A DNA stretch of 64,000 nucleotides from Eubacteriaceae bacterium (GCA_902362435.1 CABIWW010000007.1:62001-126000); one strand, 5' to 3'. Counted from the stretch's first letter, positions 1-9,214 are shown. Notes: a model not told the origin generated them from the sequence alone. Program-made: numbers and translations.

Positions 1-2
1 TG

Positions 3-98
3 ATATCGTCATGTGGTGAAAACTGCGCATGCTGCGGTGCGTCAAAATGCCAAAGGAGAAAAAGCAGCATAGGCATAAAAGATGACAGCGATATATGA
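3..98 (+). CDS. C-terminal fragment of a Cys-rich protein (5' end outside window)
   Basis: An open frame enters from the left edge and ends at a TGA at 96-98. The 31 visible residues hold a Cys cluster (C-x3-C-x-C-C-x4-C) followed by a basic, polar tail. A strong plus-strand terminator at 160-197 supports a plus-strand gene ending here. Cys-rich tails of this kind occur on FeoB-associated small proteins and on other metal-related proteins, but too little is visible to assign a family. Function unknown. Confidence 0.4.
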   Translation: MSSCGENCACCGASKCQRRKSSIGIKDDSDI

Positions 99-159
99 AA
101 AGGTGTGATATGTGAGTTTATGCAACATACTGGCAACTGATAAAATTGAAATCATGTTC

Positions 160-197
160 AGCCGTATCAGAAAGAAAACTGATACGGCTGTTTTTTT
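160..197 (+). terminator. Rho-independent terminator
   Basis: An 11-bp perfect stem (AGCCGTATCAG / CTGATACGGCT) with an 8-nt A-rich loop is followed by seven T. It closes the transcription unit that enters from the left edge and separates it from the permease gene. Confidence 0.9.
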
Positions 198-238
198 GAG
201 GAAAAACTCCATGCGTGGAAAAAAATTTCATGGCTTGT

Positions 239-254
239 GAAAGAAATTTCTTTC
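239..254. promoter_or_regulatory. 16-bp palindrome, possible activator site
   Basis: GAAAGAAATTTCTTTC is a perfect 16-bp palindrome about 145 bp upstream of the sigma-54-like element at 396-412, the usual distance for an enhancer-type activator site. A shorter palindrome with the same core, TGAAATTTCA, lies at 339-348. The regulator is unknown, and AT-rich palindromes can arise by chance. Confidence 0.4.
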
Positions 255-395
255 GTATGAGCATATTTTTGCATTCAAATAAGCCTGATCCGAATGTGTC
301 TTTTATGTTTTTTGGATAGAGAAAATCAAAAAATTCTCTGAAATTTCAATGTATACAGGCTAGCGAAGATAAGAATTTAATGATTGTTTGTCGAG

Positions 396-420
396 TTGGC
401 ACGATGTTTGTAAATATAAT
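396..420 (+). promoter_or_regulatory. Sigma-54-like promoter, overlapping TATAAT
   Basis: TTGGCAC at 396-402 and TTGTA at 408-412 match the -24/-12 sigma-54 consensus with the right spacing (GG-N10-GT, where canonical is GG-N10-GC). A TATAAT at 415-420 could instead be a sigma-A -10 box, but no good -35 lies 16-18 bp upstream of it. About 110 nt of leader separate this from the permease start. Sigma-54 control of amino-acid permease genes is known in Firmicutes; its use here is inference. Confidence 0.45.
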
Positions 421-526
421 ATATGCGAAAGATATGAAAGCGATAAAATGCTGGAACTGTCAATCTTTCGTGAAATAATTATTCGTCATAACCAGAAGGA
501 AAAATTTAGTTAAGTGAGGATCAGTT

Positions 527-1930
527 ATGAGTACAAACAATCAGACATTGGAAAAATCATTTAAACAAAGAGACGTCCTTGCCATGGCTTTCGGAACAAT
601 GATAGGCTGGGGCTGGATAATGTTATCAGGTCAGTGGGCAGCTTCAGCTGGTATGCTGGGTGCCATTCTGGCGTACGTAGTAGGAGCAGTGCTCTGCGTA
701 TTCGTAGGTCTCGTATATGCAGAACTTACACCGGCTATCCCTTACACAGGCGGCAGCGTGGTATTCTCCTACAAATCAATGGGTTACTGGCCGGCAGTTA
801 TCGCAGGTCTTGCAACAGCGTTCGCTTATCTGGGCGTTGCAGCATGGGAAGGTCCGGCATTCGCGACAGCTCTGAACTACATCGTGCCTATACCGGAGAT
901 CGGACATCTGTGGACGGTACAGGGCGCTGACGTATGGGTTACAGTATGTCTCGTTTCAGTAGTCGTTTCAGTAATAATCACAATAGTAAACTACTTTGGA
1001 GCAAAGCAGGCAGCAGTATTCCAGACTATCGCAACAGTAGGTCTGATCATCGTTGGTATACTGTTCCTGACAGGCGGTGTTGCATTCGGAGATATGGAAT
1101 ACACTAAGCCGCTCCTCACAGACTTCAAAGGATTCACAGTAGTACTGCTGATGGTTCCTGCAATGTTCGTAGGATTTGACGTTATACCTCAGTCAGCAGG
1201 AGAAATGGATGTGCCTCTCAAGCAGATCCCGAAGATCCTTATCATCTCGATCTGCATGGCAGCTGCATGGTACATGCTGATGATATTCGCAACATGTGTT
1301 TCAGCTCCGACAGAAGTTCGTACAAACGGAGTTATCCCTGTAGCAGATGCAATGGCATACGCTTTCGGAAATCCTATCTGGGGCAAGATCTGTATCGTAG
1401 GTGCAATGTGCGGTATCCTGACAAGCTGGAACGGATTCCTCTACGGCGGAGCAAGAGTACTCTTCTCACTCGCAAATGCGAAGATGCTTCCTGGATTCCT
1501 TGCTAAGGTTCACCCTAAGTATCACACACCAAGCAATGCAGTACTGTTCTGTGGAGCTCTGTCAACATTCTCATGCCTCCTCGGCGCAGGCGCTCTGACA
1601 TGGTTTGTAAATGCAAGCTCATTCGGCGTGGTTATCGTTTACCTGATGGTAACTCTGTCATTCATCTTCCTGAGAGTTAGACAGCCTGAGCTTGAAAGAC
1701 CTTATAAGATCAAACACGCTAAGCTCGTTGGTGCAGTTTCGATCGGCGTTGTATGCTTCTTCGCTTACTTATACCTGCCAATGGGACCTAGCCCTCTGGC
1801 TCCGATCGAATGGGTTCTCGTATGCGGATGGTTCGCATTAGGACTTATCCTGGCTCTCTATGCAAGAGCAAAGAACCGCAACGTTTCTCCGCTCGAAAGA
1901 GAAAGACTGCTGTTTGCAGAACAGAACTAA
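527..1930 (+). CDS. APC-superfamily amino acid permease
   Basis: A 467-residue integral membrane protein with about 12 hydrophobic segments. The N-terminus has the APC-type substrate-binding stretch (GTMIGWGWI, about residues 23-31) in the first membrane helix. It should carry amino acids or amines across the cytoplasmic membrane by proton symport or exchange; the substrate cannot be read from sequence. Codon use resembles that of dnaK and tig in this window (ATC, GTA, AAC preferred), suggesting high expression. It is monocistronic between terminators at 160-197 and 2034-2080. The arc operon at 49.8 kb lacks its own exchanger, but linking the two would be speculation. Confidence 0.88.
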   Translation: MSTNNQTLEKSFKQRDVLAMAFGTMIGWGWIMLSGQWAASAGMLGAILAYVVGAVLCVFVGLVYAELTPAIPYTGGSVVFSYKSMGYWPAVIAGLATAFAYLGVAAWEGPAFATALNYIVPIPEIGHLWTVQGADVWVTVCLVSVVVSVIITIVNYFGAKQAAVFQTIATVGLIIVGILFLTGGVAFGDMEYTKPLLTDFKGFTVVLLMVPAMFVGFDVIPQSAGEMDVPLKQIPKILIISICMAAAWYMLMIFATCVSAPTEVRTNGVIPVADAMAYAFGNPIWGKICIVGAMCGILTSWNGFLYGGARVLFSLANAKMLPGFLAKVHPKYHTPSNAVLFCGALSTFSCLLGAGALTWFVNASSFGVVIVYLMVTLSFIFLRVRQPELERPYKIKHAKLVGAVSIGVVCFFAYLYLPMGPSPLAPIEWVLVCGWFALGLILALYARAKNRNVSPLERERLLFAEQN

Positions 1931-2033
1931 GAGCATACAAGAACGGTATATAATAACAATTACAAATTACAATTTACACTTCCAAAACAATTCACCATAT
2001 TGTGTGCCCAATTTTTAATAATTATAACAATAC

Positions 2034-2080
2034 AGAAAGCACCCGTCACTGAACCGATTTCATTGACCGGGTGCTTTTCT
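2034..2080 (+). terminator. Rho-independent terminator of the permease gene
   Basis: AGAAAGCACCCG at 2034-2045 pairs with CGGGTGCTTTTCT ending at 2080, with an inner TCA/TGA pairing. The stem ends in TTTT on the plus strand and starts with AGAAA, so it may work in both directions. Confidence 0.8.
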
Positions 2081-2106
2081 GGCAGGCTGACTTTTTCATT
2101 TTGAAC

Positions 2107-2135
2107 TTGACACCAATTAGTGCAAATGTTACCAT
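2107..2135 (+). promoter_or_regulatory. Sigma-A-type promoter for the small acidic protein
   Basis: TTGACA at 2107-2112, a 17-bp spacer and TACCAT at 2130-2135. It lies about 70 bp upstream of the start at 2206. Confidence 0.5.
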
Positions 2136-2205
2136 TTTAATCAGCAGGTAAAATAATCAGAATGATTATAATAATATGTTAGATATACATCTGGAGGTTA
2201 TCAAA

Positions 2206-2511
2206 ATGAGCAGAGAAGAAATCATAGCTAAAATAAAAGGAATCGCAGAGAATGAAAAATTCAAGATCGATGCATTTTTCTTCTGTGGTTTCCCGTCAGG
2301 AAAGCCAAATCAGGAACTGATGAAGGCGTGTGAAAAGTTTATCGAAGCAGATGAAGCCGACAAGGCAGATGAAGCTGCAGTAAACGCACTGATCGCAGAG
2401 ATGGAAGCGGCACTCAAGGCTGAATCCGATGTTGCTGAAAAAGACAACATCACGAGCAGCAATGAAGACGTTAAACTCGTCCTTGCAAACAAGGCTGTTC
2501 TTTTCGCATAG
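2206..2511 (+). CDS. Small acidic protein of unknown function
   Basis: A 101-residue, Glu/Asp/Ala-rich, probably cytosolic and mostly helical protein. The start at 2206 is preferred over the in-frame ATG at 2176 because GGAGG at 2193-2197 lies 8 nt before it. Residues 1-35 hold a short Phe-rich hydrophobic patch with one Cys; the rest is an acidic amphipathic helix. It faintly resembles small clostridial proteins sometimes named 'Hsp90-like' in annotations, but the likeness is too weak to transfer a name. It stands alone with its own promoter and a terminator at 2544-2579, so it is very likely a real gene. Confidence 0.75.
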   Translation: MSREEIIAKIKGIAENEKFKIDAFFFCGFPSGKPNQELMKACEKFIEADEADKADEAAVNALIAEMEAALKAESDVAEKDNITSSNEDVKLVLANKAVLFA

Positions 2512-2543
2512 ACATACATAGATAGAATAATATTGATTTCAGG

Positions 2544-2579
2544 CATGGCTGTTCGGTAAAAGAGCAGTCATGTTTTTTT
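2544..2579 (+). terminator. Rho-independent terminator
   Basis: An 11-bp stem with two G-U pairs (CATGGCTGTTC / GAGCAGTCATG), a 7-nt loop and a run of T to 2579. It ends the gene at 2206-2511. Confidence 0.85.
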
Positions 2580-2650
2580 ATGCAAAGGCGCGGGCTGTGC
2601 AGGTGCGGACGGTCATTGCAGAGCGTCGTTCTGAGGTATCATATGATCAG

Positions 2651-2692
2651 AAAAAAACTGACGTATCGACATATGTTTTGCCGATGCGTCAG
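2651..2692 (-). terminator. Rho-independent terminator downstream of gpmI
   Basis: Read on the minus strand, CTGACGCATCG pairs with CGATACGTCAG (one G-U) and is followed by seven T. It lies about 115 nt past the gpmI stop codon. Confidence 0.8.
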
Positions 2693-2807
2693 CTTGAGCT
2701 CCTCTATATAATGTTATGCGGTTTTCGCATGCAGCCGGTCTGTGAGCTGCCTATCGGGCTGCCGGGGCGACCGCCGGGGGATGTGCCGTATCGCTTACGG
2801 TGATAAG

Positions 2808-4331
2808 CTATACGAGCGGTTTTCCGGTCATTTCCTCAGGGATATCGAGACCCATGAGCTTGAGTATCGTCGGAGCTATATCGCTCAGACGACCGCCGTC
2901 TTTGAGCTGTGAAGGATGGTTGGCGATATGTACGAGCGGAACATCATTCAGCGAATGTGCGGTAACGACATTGCCGTCCTTGTCCAGCATCACGTCAGCA
3001 TTGCCGTGATCCGCCGTCAGCAGTATCTGGCCGTCCTTTGCAAGTATCGCATCAGCGATCTTCGGAACGCATTTGTCGAGAGTCTCTATCGCTTCGACTG
3101 CGGCCTTCATAACACCGGTGTGACCGACCATGTCGGCATTTGCAAAGTTGAGTATGATCAGGTCGTATTTGTCTGTATCGATCGCCTCGAGTACTTTATC
3201 AGTGACTTCATAAGCGCTCATTTCAGGCTGCATGTCATATGTCGCAACCTTAGGCGACGGTATCAGTATGCGGTCTTCGTTCCTGTTCGGAGCCTCGACT
3301 CCGCCGTTGAAGAAGAACGTAACATGAGCGTATTTTTCAGTTTCAGCGATCCTGAGCTGCGTCAGTCCGAGAGATGCGATGTATTCACCGAGAGTGTTGT
3401 GAAGCGTCTCCGGCGGGAATGCCAGCGTAACATCAGGCATTTCGGCATCGTACTGCGTCATGCATATGTAGCAGATGTCCGAGACCTTTTTCTTTCTGTC
3501 AAAGCCGTCAAAATCCTTGTCTACGAACGTCCTGGTGATCTCTCTTGCCCTGTCAGGTCTGAAGTTGAACATGATCATTGCGTCGCCGTCATCTACAGGC
3601 AGTGCGCCGTCAATCACCGTAGGCAGTACGAATTCGTCGTTTTCGTCTCTCTCATAAGCGGCATCGATCGCTTCTTTTCCGGAAGCGGCATGCATGCCTT
3701 TGCCGATAGTCATCGCGTCATACGCCTTTTCCACTCTGTCCCAGCGCTTGTCTCTGTCCATCGCATAGTATCTGCCGGAAATCACGCCGAGCGTGCCGAT
3801 GCCTGCCTTTTCAAAATGACCGGTGAGTATGTCGATGTATTTCTGTGCGCATCTTGGCGGCACGTCACGACCGTCGAGGAAACAGTGCACACACAGCTTT
3901 TCGATATCGTGCTTCTTTGCAAGATCGACAAGAGCCAGCAGATGATTGATGTGGCTGTGCACTCCGCCGTCGGACAGCAGACCGAGCAGGTGCAGTGTCG
4001 AGCCGTTTTTCTTCACGTGATCGACAGCCTTGAGAAACGCCTTGTTTTCAAAGAACGAGCCATCCTCGATCGCCTTCGTTATCATCGTAAGATCCTGATA
4101 TACTATGCGTCCGGCTCCGATATTGAGATGGCCGACTTCAGAGTTGCCCATCTGGCCTTCGGGAAGCCCGACGTCCAGTCCGCAGGCTTTCAGCGATGTT
4201 GACGGATATTTCGCGAATATATCGTCAAGGTGCGGTTTGTCGGCAGCGGCGATAGCGTTGCCGGCCGTTTCTTTATTGAGACCGTATCCGTCTAAGATCA
4301 TAAGCATTGTCGGACGGTTGAATTTTTTCAT
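2808..4331 (-). CDS. gpmI: 2,3-bisphosphoglycerate-independent phosphoglycerate mutase
   Basis: Cytosolic glycolytic enzyme converting 3-phosphoglycerate to 2-phosphoglycerate through a phosphoserine intermediate with Mn2+. At 507 residues it is full length. The metal-binding DGYG (D14) and the catalytic Ser in the MGNSEVGH motif (S64) are present, as is the C-terminal alkaline-phosphatase-type motif TADHGN. The start follows GAGAGGT on the minus strand. It is divergent from addA across about 120 bp and stands alone; the usual gap-pgk-tpi neighbours are not in this window. Confidence 0.97.
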   Translation of the reverse strand: MKKFNRPTMLMILDGYGLNKETAGNAIAAADKPHLDDIFAKYPSTSLKACGLDVGLPEGQMGNSEVGHLNIGAGRIVYQDLTMITKAIEDGSFFENKAFLKAVDHVKKNGSTLHLLGLLSDGGVHSHINHLLALVDLAKKHDIEKLCVHCFLDGRDVPPRCAQKYIDILTGHFEKAGIGTLGVISGRYYAMDRDKRWDRVEKAYDAMTIGKGMHAASGKEAIDAAYERDENDEFVLPTVIDGALPVDDGDAMIMFNFRPDRAREITRTFVDKDFDGFDRKKKVSDICYICMTQYDAEMPDVTLAFPPETLHNTLGEYIASLGLTQLRIAETEKYAHVTFFFNGGVEAPNRNEDRILIPSPKVATYDMQPEMSAYEVTDKVLEAIDTDKYDLIILNFANADMVGHTGVMKAAVEAIETLDKCVPKIADAILAKDGQILLTADHGNADVMLDKDGNVVTAHSLNDVPLVHIANHPSQLKDGGRLSDIAPTILKLMGLDIPEEMTGKPLV

Positions 4332-4390
4332 GATGATTACCTCTCATTAAATATTTTTCTGACTCCTATTATACACCATAAGCCTTTGAA

Positions 4391-4419
4391 TTGTTATGAG
4401 AAAAATTATTTGTTATAAT
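4391..4419 (+). promoter_or_regulatory. Sigma-A promoter for addA
   Basis: TTGTTA at 4391-4396, a 17-bp spacer and TATAAT at 4414-4419, 37 bp before the addA start. Confidence 0.65.
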
Positions 4420-4455
4420 AAACGATATATCATGTAAAGTACGGGGTGGCGCAAG

Positions 4456-7400
4456 ATGCAGTGGACTGATGCACAGAAAAAAACGATAGAGACGAGAGAA
4501 CGGAACATACTGGTGTCGGCGGCGGCGGGATCAGGAAAGACCGCCGTCCTGATAGAGAGGATCAGGAGTCTCGTGCTCGAAGACAAGATCGATATAGACA
4601 GATTCCTGATAACCACATTCACGAACGCTGCGTCGGCAGAGATGAAGGCGCGTCTCGAAAAGTCGATAAGAGAGCAGATGGAGAAGCCTGGAGCAGACAG
4701 ACAGTTCCTGAAGCGCCAGCTGTCACTGATGCCCAGAGCCAGCATCAGCACGTTCCATACATTCGCGCTGGAAGTGATGCGCAGATATTTCTATGTCACG
4801 GATCTGGAGCCGGGTTTCAGGATAGGAGACGATACCGCCGTGTCGATCATGAAGAACGAATCCGTCGACGAGCTGTTCGACATGAGATTCAGCGATGATT
4901 ACGACAGATTTTCAGCTTTTCTCAGAAATTACAGTAGCGACCGCAGCGAGAACAGGATCAAGCAGAACATCATAGCGCTTTACGATGAGATGCGCAGCAT
5001 ACCGCACTATATGACCTGGGCGAAGGAATCCACGGAAAAGCTGGGCAGTGATTCGCCGTCGGCAGCTCTTAAGCTCGACGAGTTCGTTGTGAAAGAGACA
5101 GCGCGCCAGCTGAAAAAGGCTGCAGTGCTTTATGCAAAGGCTGCAGATGTGCTTGAAGAGGCTGGCATAGAAGGTCTTTTCGAAAAGGCGCAGGCCGATG
5201 CGCAGCTGATAGCTGACATGATTTCAGGAGATGGCGAGCGGGATATGTCAGTCCTGTCCCCGGTTGAACGTATCAGTATTTTCGGCAGATTTCTGAGCAC
5301 AGTCAAATTCAATCAGATGAGAGCCACTAAAGACCAGAAGGACGACTATGCCCTGGTTAAAGACCACGTGGCGTCTTTGCGAAAAAACGGCAAGAAGATA
5401 CTGGACGATCTGCGCGGCAGATATTATCAGAGAAGCATGAGCGAATACGACGAGGAGCTTGACCTGCTGTACGATGATACCAGATACCTGACAGGACTCA
5501 TAGAGGACTTTGAGCATATATTCAAGCAGAAAAAAAACGATAAGAACATCGTAGACTTCGATGACGTCATGCATTATGCCATCGACATACTCAGCGATGA
5601 TCTGGTAGCGGCGGAGTACCGCGACAGATTCAGATACATATTCATAGACGAGTTCCAGGACAGCAACATGCTGCAGGAGACGATCATAGGGCGGATCGCA
5701 GGAAAAGACAATCTGTTCATGGTGGGCGACGTCAAGCAGAGCATTTACAAGTTCAGGCTGGCCGAGCCGGAGATATTCAGAGCAAAATATGCGCTTTACG
5801 CACAGGAATCCGAAGAGGAAAGCATCAAGATCGACCTGAGCAACAATTTCAGGAGCAAATATGCAGTGACTGAGACTGTCAACACCGTGTTCGAGCGCAT
5901 AATGGACGGATACGACGGGAATGCCAGACTCAAATGCACGATAGATCATCAGTATCCGGGCATGGACACAGAGTGTCATATAATGTTGCCGGAAACGCAG
6001 GATTCGGGAAACGGCAGCTATGACGATGCGAAGCCTGAGGAGAAGATAATACTGAAGCTGATCCGTGAAAGTCTCGGAAAAGAGATATATGATGTAAAGC
6101 AAGGCGTGTACAGAAATGTGGAGTACCGCGATATCGTCGTGCTTTCCAGAAGCAGATCGGGCATAAAGACGCTGGAGCGCTTCCTGAACAACGAAGGCGT
6201 GCCTGCTTTCGGCGAAAACACGGGCGGATACTTCGAGACAGTCGAAGTCCAGGTGTTTACGAATCTCCTGCGCGTGATAGACAATATCAGTCAGGATATA
6301 CCGCTGATATCCGTGATGAGGTGCCCTGTGTTCGACTTCTCTGTCGAGGAGCTTGCGGCAGTCCGGATAGAATACCGTGACGGCAGCTTTTACGAGGCGG
6401 TGAAGGGATATACAGAAGGTGGGGCGGATGAAGCTCTGAAAGAAAAGCTCAGCCGAATGCTGCAGCAGATAGCGTACTGGAAAGAACTCAAGAACACGAT
6501 AACACTCGAAGAACTCGTGAGGATACTGCTCTACGATACAGGTTACTTTGACTACTGCAGCGGTCTGCCGTCCGGAAAACAGCGTATTTCCAATCTGAGA
6601 CTGCTGGTGGAAAAGGCGGGGCAGTTCGAGCAGACGAGCCACAGCGGGCTTTACGGCTTCATTTCATATATAGAAGCGATGAAGAAAAACAATCTCTCTA
6701 TAGGGGAGGCGAAGGTCATCGGTGAAAATGAGAACGTCGTGCGCGTGATGACTGTCCACAAGAGCAAGGGGCTTGAGTTCCCGGTCGTCATACTGACAGG
6801 GATGGGAAGAAGCATCCGGGCAAGAGGCGCGGGCAGCGGAAGCGTCATGCACAAAGACTTTGCGATCGGCATGCCTCATGTCAATAGAGATGAAAAGTGG
6901 CACAGAAAGACGCTGCTTCAGCGTGTGATCGAGGCGCAGAAGGCGAATGAGGAATTCGAGGAGGAAATAAGGATTCTCTATGTCGCGATGACAAGAGCTA
7001 TGGATCAGCTGCTGCTGACGGGAACGGTGAAGGATCCGCAGAAGCTTGAAGACACGGTTGGTATCGGCAGATCGTTTATCGAGATGGTGTATGGTCCGCT
7101 TACTGATGTGGCAGAGAATGTCGTGATACATGAGGATAGCGAAGAAGACGGCTCGTGTGACGATACGCGCGTCCATTCCAGGGCGCGGATCGCCGACGTG
7201 TTCGGCATGAGCAGGGAGAGTGCTGATGATCGTCTGAGAGAGCTGATAGATGAAAGGCTTTCGTTCGAATATCCTTATATGGATGTTTCGGGAGTGAAAT
7301 CGAAGTATTCGGTAACGGAGCTCAACAGGCTCAGACAGGAGGAACTGGCTGAAAATGCCGGAAAAGATGCGGACGTGATGTCAGACATATATGCAAAGGC

Positions 7401-7983
7401 TGCAGCCGGCGAACTGCCGGACGGACGCGGTGAACGCAGTACGACTCTCGCACAGCCTGCATTTTCCATGGAAAGAGACAGAATAAGCAGCATGCAGACC
7501 GGTACGCTGATGCATCTTGTTGTCGAAAAGCTCGACTTTGCGGAAGCGGCGGCGCATGGCCGGCAGTACATCAGAGAGACCATTGACAGACTGTGTGAGG
7601 ACGGTACGATAACGGATGAAGAAGCCGCTGCGGTGCGTATAGATAATATAGAAGCGTTTTTCCGCGGAGAGCCGGGAAAGCGCGCAGCGATGTCAAAGCA
7701 TCTGTACAAGGAGCGCGAATTCATACTCCGCAGGAATGTAAAGGGAGCAGACACGATCGTGCAGGGTATCATAGACTGCTATTTCGAAGAGGAAGACGGC
7801 ATCGTGCTTATCGATTACAAGAACAGCTATGCGGGAAACGAAGAACGTGAGCGTGAGCTCGTGCGGATGTATGAAGGTCAGATAGACATATACAGAGAGG
7901 CGCTGGAAATCGCATCCGGAAAGCCTGTGAAGGAGGCGTACCTGTATCTGTTCGGATCGAAAAAGTTCATCGCGGTAAAATGA
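4456..7983 (+). CDS. addA: ATP-dependent helicase/nuclease subunit A (AddA)
   Basis: Large subunit of the AddAB helicase-nuclease, which resects double-strand DNA ends for RecA-dependent repair (the Firmicutes counterpart of RecBCD). The 1175 residues hold a UvrD/Rep-type helicase with Walker A GSGKT (25-29) and the FIDEFQDSN motif II, and a C-terminal PD-(D/E)XK nuclease with D1107 and D1120-Y-K1122. Both activities therefore look intact. The partner addB, normally directly upstream, is absent: the upstream gene is gpmI on the other strand. The start at 4456 follows GGGGTGG. Confidence 0.95.
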   Translation: MQWTDAQKKTIETRERNILVSAAAGSGKTAVLIERIRSLVLEDKIDIDRFLITTFTNAASAEMKARLEKSIREQMEKPGADRQFLKRQLSLMPRASISTFHTFALEVMRRYFYVTDLEPGFRIGDDTAVSIMKNESVDELFDMRFSDDYDRFSAFLRNYSSDRSENRIKQNIIALYDEMRSIPHYMTWAKESTEKLGSDSPSAALKLDEFVVKETARQLKKAAVLYAKAADVLEEAGIEGLFEKAQADAQLIADMISGDGERDMSVLSPVERISIFGRFLSTVKFNQMRATKDQKDDYALVKDHVASLRKNGKKILDDLRGRYYQRSMSEYDEELDLLYDDTRYLTGLIEDFEHIFKQKKNDKNIVDFDDVMHYAIDILSDDLVAAEYRDRFRYIFIDEFQDSNMLQETIIGRIAGKDNLFMVGDVKQSIYKFRLAEPEIFRAKYALYAQESEEESIKIDLSNNFRSKYAVTETVNTVFERIMDGYDGNARLKCTIDHQYPGMDTECHIMLPETQDSGNGSYDDAKPEEKIILKLIRESLGKEIYDVKQGVYRNVEYRDIVVLSRSRSGIKTLERFLNNEGVPAFGENTGGYFETVEVQVFTNLLRVIDNISQDIPLISVMRCPVFDFSVEELAAVRIEYRDGSFYEAVKGYTEGGADEALKEKLSRMLQQIAYWKELKNTITLEELVRILLYDTGYFDYCSGLPSGKQRISNLRLLVEKAGQFEQTSHSGLYGFISYIEAMKKNNLSIGEAKVIGENENVVRVMTVHKSKGLEFPVVILTGMGRSIRARGAGSGSVMHKDFAIGMPHVNRDEKWHRKTLLQRVIEAQKANEEFEEEIRILYVAMTRAMDQLLLTGTVKDPQKLEDTVGIGRSFIEMVYGPLTDVAENVVIHEDSEEDGSCDDTRVHSRARIADVFGMSRESADDRLRELIDERLSFEYPYMDVSGVKSKYSVTELNRLRQEELAENAGKDADVMSDIYAKAAAGELPDGRGERSTTLAQPAFSMERDRISSMQTGTLMHLVVEKLDFAEAAAHGRQYIRETIDRLCEDGTITDEEAAAVRIDNIEAFFRGEPGKRAAMSKHLYKEREFILRRNVKGADTIVQGIIDCYFEEEDGIVLIDYKNSYAGNEERERELVRMYEGQIDIYREALEIASGKPVKEAYLYLFGSKKFIAVK

Positions 7984-8082
7984 AAAGCGATGTGCAGGAC
8001 GACGGATATTTTACAATGTTTTTTATTTTTAAAATGAATGATAAAAAATACCGGTAAACGATAAAAAATTTTGAAATAAGTG

Positions 8083-8111
8083 TTGACAATATACCCATTG
8101 GGTGGTAAATT
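8083..8111 (+). promoter_or_regulatory. Sigma-A promoter of the heat-shock operon
   Basis: TTGACA at 8083-8088, a 17-bp spacer and TAAATT at 8106-8111, directly upstream of the CIRCE operator. Confidence 0.85.
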
Positions 8112-8121
8112 TAAACTGTAG

Positions 8122-8148
8122 TTAGCACTCGAAGACAATGAGTGCTAA
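8122..8148. promoter_or_regulatory. CIRCE operator (HrcA binding site)
   Basis: The perfect CIRCE inverted repeat, TTAGCACTC at 8122-8130, a 9-nt spacer and GAGTGCTAA at 8140-8148, sits at the transcription start. HrcA binds CIRCE and represses the operon; heat or misfolded protein titrates GroE and releases it. Confidence 0.98.
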
Positions 8149-8164
8149 CAACAGGAGGCCTAAG

Positions 8165-9214
8165 ATGGATTTAAGTGAAAGAAAACTGAAAATATTACAG
8201 GCCATCATAGCTGATTTTATCAGGACTGCCGAGCCGGTAGGCTCAAGGACCTTGTCGAGGAACTATGATCTGGGCATAAGCCCGGCGACGATCCGAAACG
8301 AGATGTCGGATCTGGAGGAGATGGGTTATCTTACTCATCCGCATACGTCTTCCGGCAGAGTTCCTTCCGAGAAGGCATACAGACTCTATGTAAATGAGAT
8401 GATGCCGAGGACAGAGCTCAGTGCGGCGGCAAAGGACGCTATAGCGATGCAGCTTCACAGCAATGTGAACGAGCTGGAGAATATAGTGCAGCGTGCGGCA
8501 CATGTGCTGTCAGAGATCACGAGTCTTACAGCGTTTGCGATGACACCGAAGAAGGATCAGGACACTCTGAAATATATAAACCTGCTTCCGGTCGATGAGC
8601 GGACAGTGGTGCTGATGCTCGTATCGGAGAGCGGCAAGGTGTCCAATACATCGGTGTATCTGGACAGAGCGGCTTCTGAGGAAACGCTCAGGATACTGGC
8701 AAAGACGATGACGTACAACTACCGCGGCAAGACGCTGAGCGAGGCACTGACGCTCGATATAATCAAGGCATTCAAATCAGATGCTGAAGCGATGGCAATG
8801 TTTGAAAAGAATATCGTTCCGAACTTCGTGAAGACTCTTGAGGATATGCTCAATGTGAACCTTTACATGGACGGACTCACAAACATATTCTCGATACCGG
8901 AATACAACGATATCGATAAAGCCAAACTGTTCCTGGAGATGGTGAGCCGCAAGGAGGATCTCACAAAGACTCTGATAAACAGAGACAACGGTGTGATAAT
9001 AACCATAGGCAACGAGAACCAGAACGAGATGATGCAGGACTGCAGTCTCATAACAGCGACATATCATGTCGACGGCAAGATGGTCGGCAAGATCGGAGTT
9101 ATAGGTCCTACGAGGATGCGATACGGCGAAGTCACTTCCGTCGTTGAGTACCTTACAGATAATATAAGCAAGGCTTTTATGATAACGGAAGGAGACGAGG
9201 ATGGCAAAGATTGA
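8165..9214 (+). CDS. hrcA: Heat-inducible transcription repressor HrcA
   Basis: A 349-residue repressor of class I heat-shock genes. The N-terminus (about 1-75) is a winged helix-turn-helix domain and the remainder a GAF-like dimerisation domain. The start at 8165 is chosen because AGGAGG at 8153-8158 precedes it; the in-frame ATG at 8138 lies inside the CIRCE operator. It autoregulates through CIRCE. It is first gene of hrcA-grpE-dnaK-dnaJ and overlaps grpE by 14 nt, implying translational coupling. Confidence 0.96.
   Translation: MDLSERKLKILQAIIADFIRTAEPVGSRTLSRNYDLGISPATIRNEMSDLEEMGYLTHPHTSSGRVPSEKAYRLYVNEMMPRTELSAAAKDAIAMQLHSNVNELENIVQRAAHVLSEITSLTAFAMTPKKDQDTLKYINLLPVDERTVVLMLVSESGKVSNTSVYLDRAASEETLRILAKTMTYNYRGKTLSEALTLDIIKAFKSDAEAMAMFEKNIVPNFVKTLEDMLNVNLYMDGLTNIFSIPEYNDIDKAKLFLEMVSRKEDLTKTLINRDNGVIITIGNENQNEMMQDCSLITATYHVDGKMVGKIGVIGPTRMRYGEVTSVVEYLTDNISKAFMITEGDEDGKD

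Noticed and set aside
2916..4202. Long open frame on the plus strand opposite gpmI
   Set aside because: It is a by-product of codon bias; the minus strand encodes full-length GpmI with all motifs, and the antisense frame has no RBS or recognisable domain.
8138..8164. Upstream ATG for hrcA
   Set aside because: It lies within the CIRCE operator and has no RBS; ATG 8165 has AGGAGG at the right distance.
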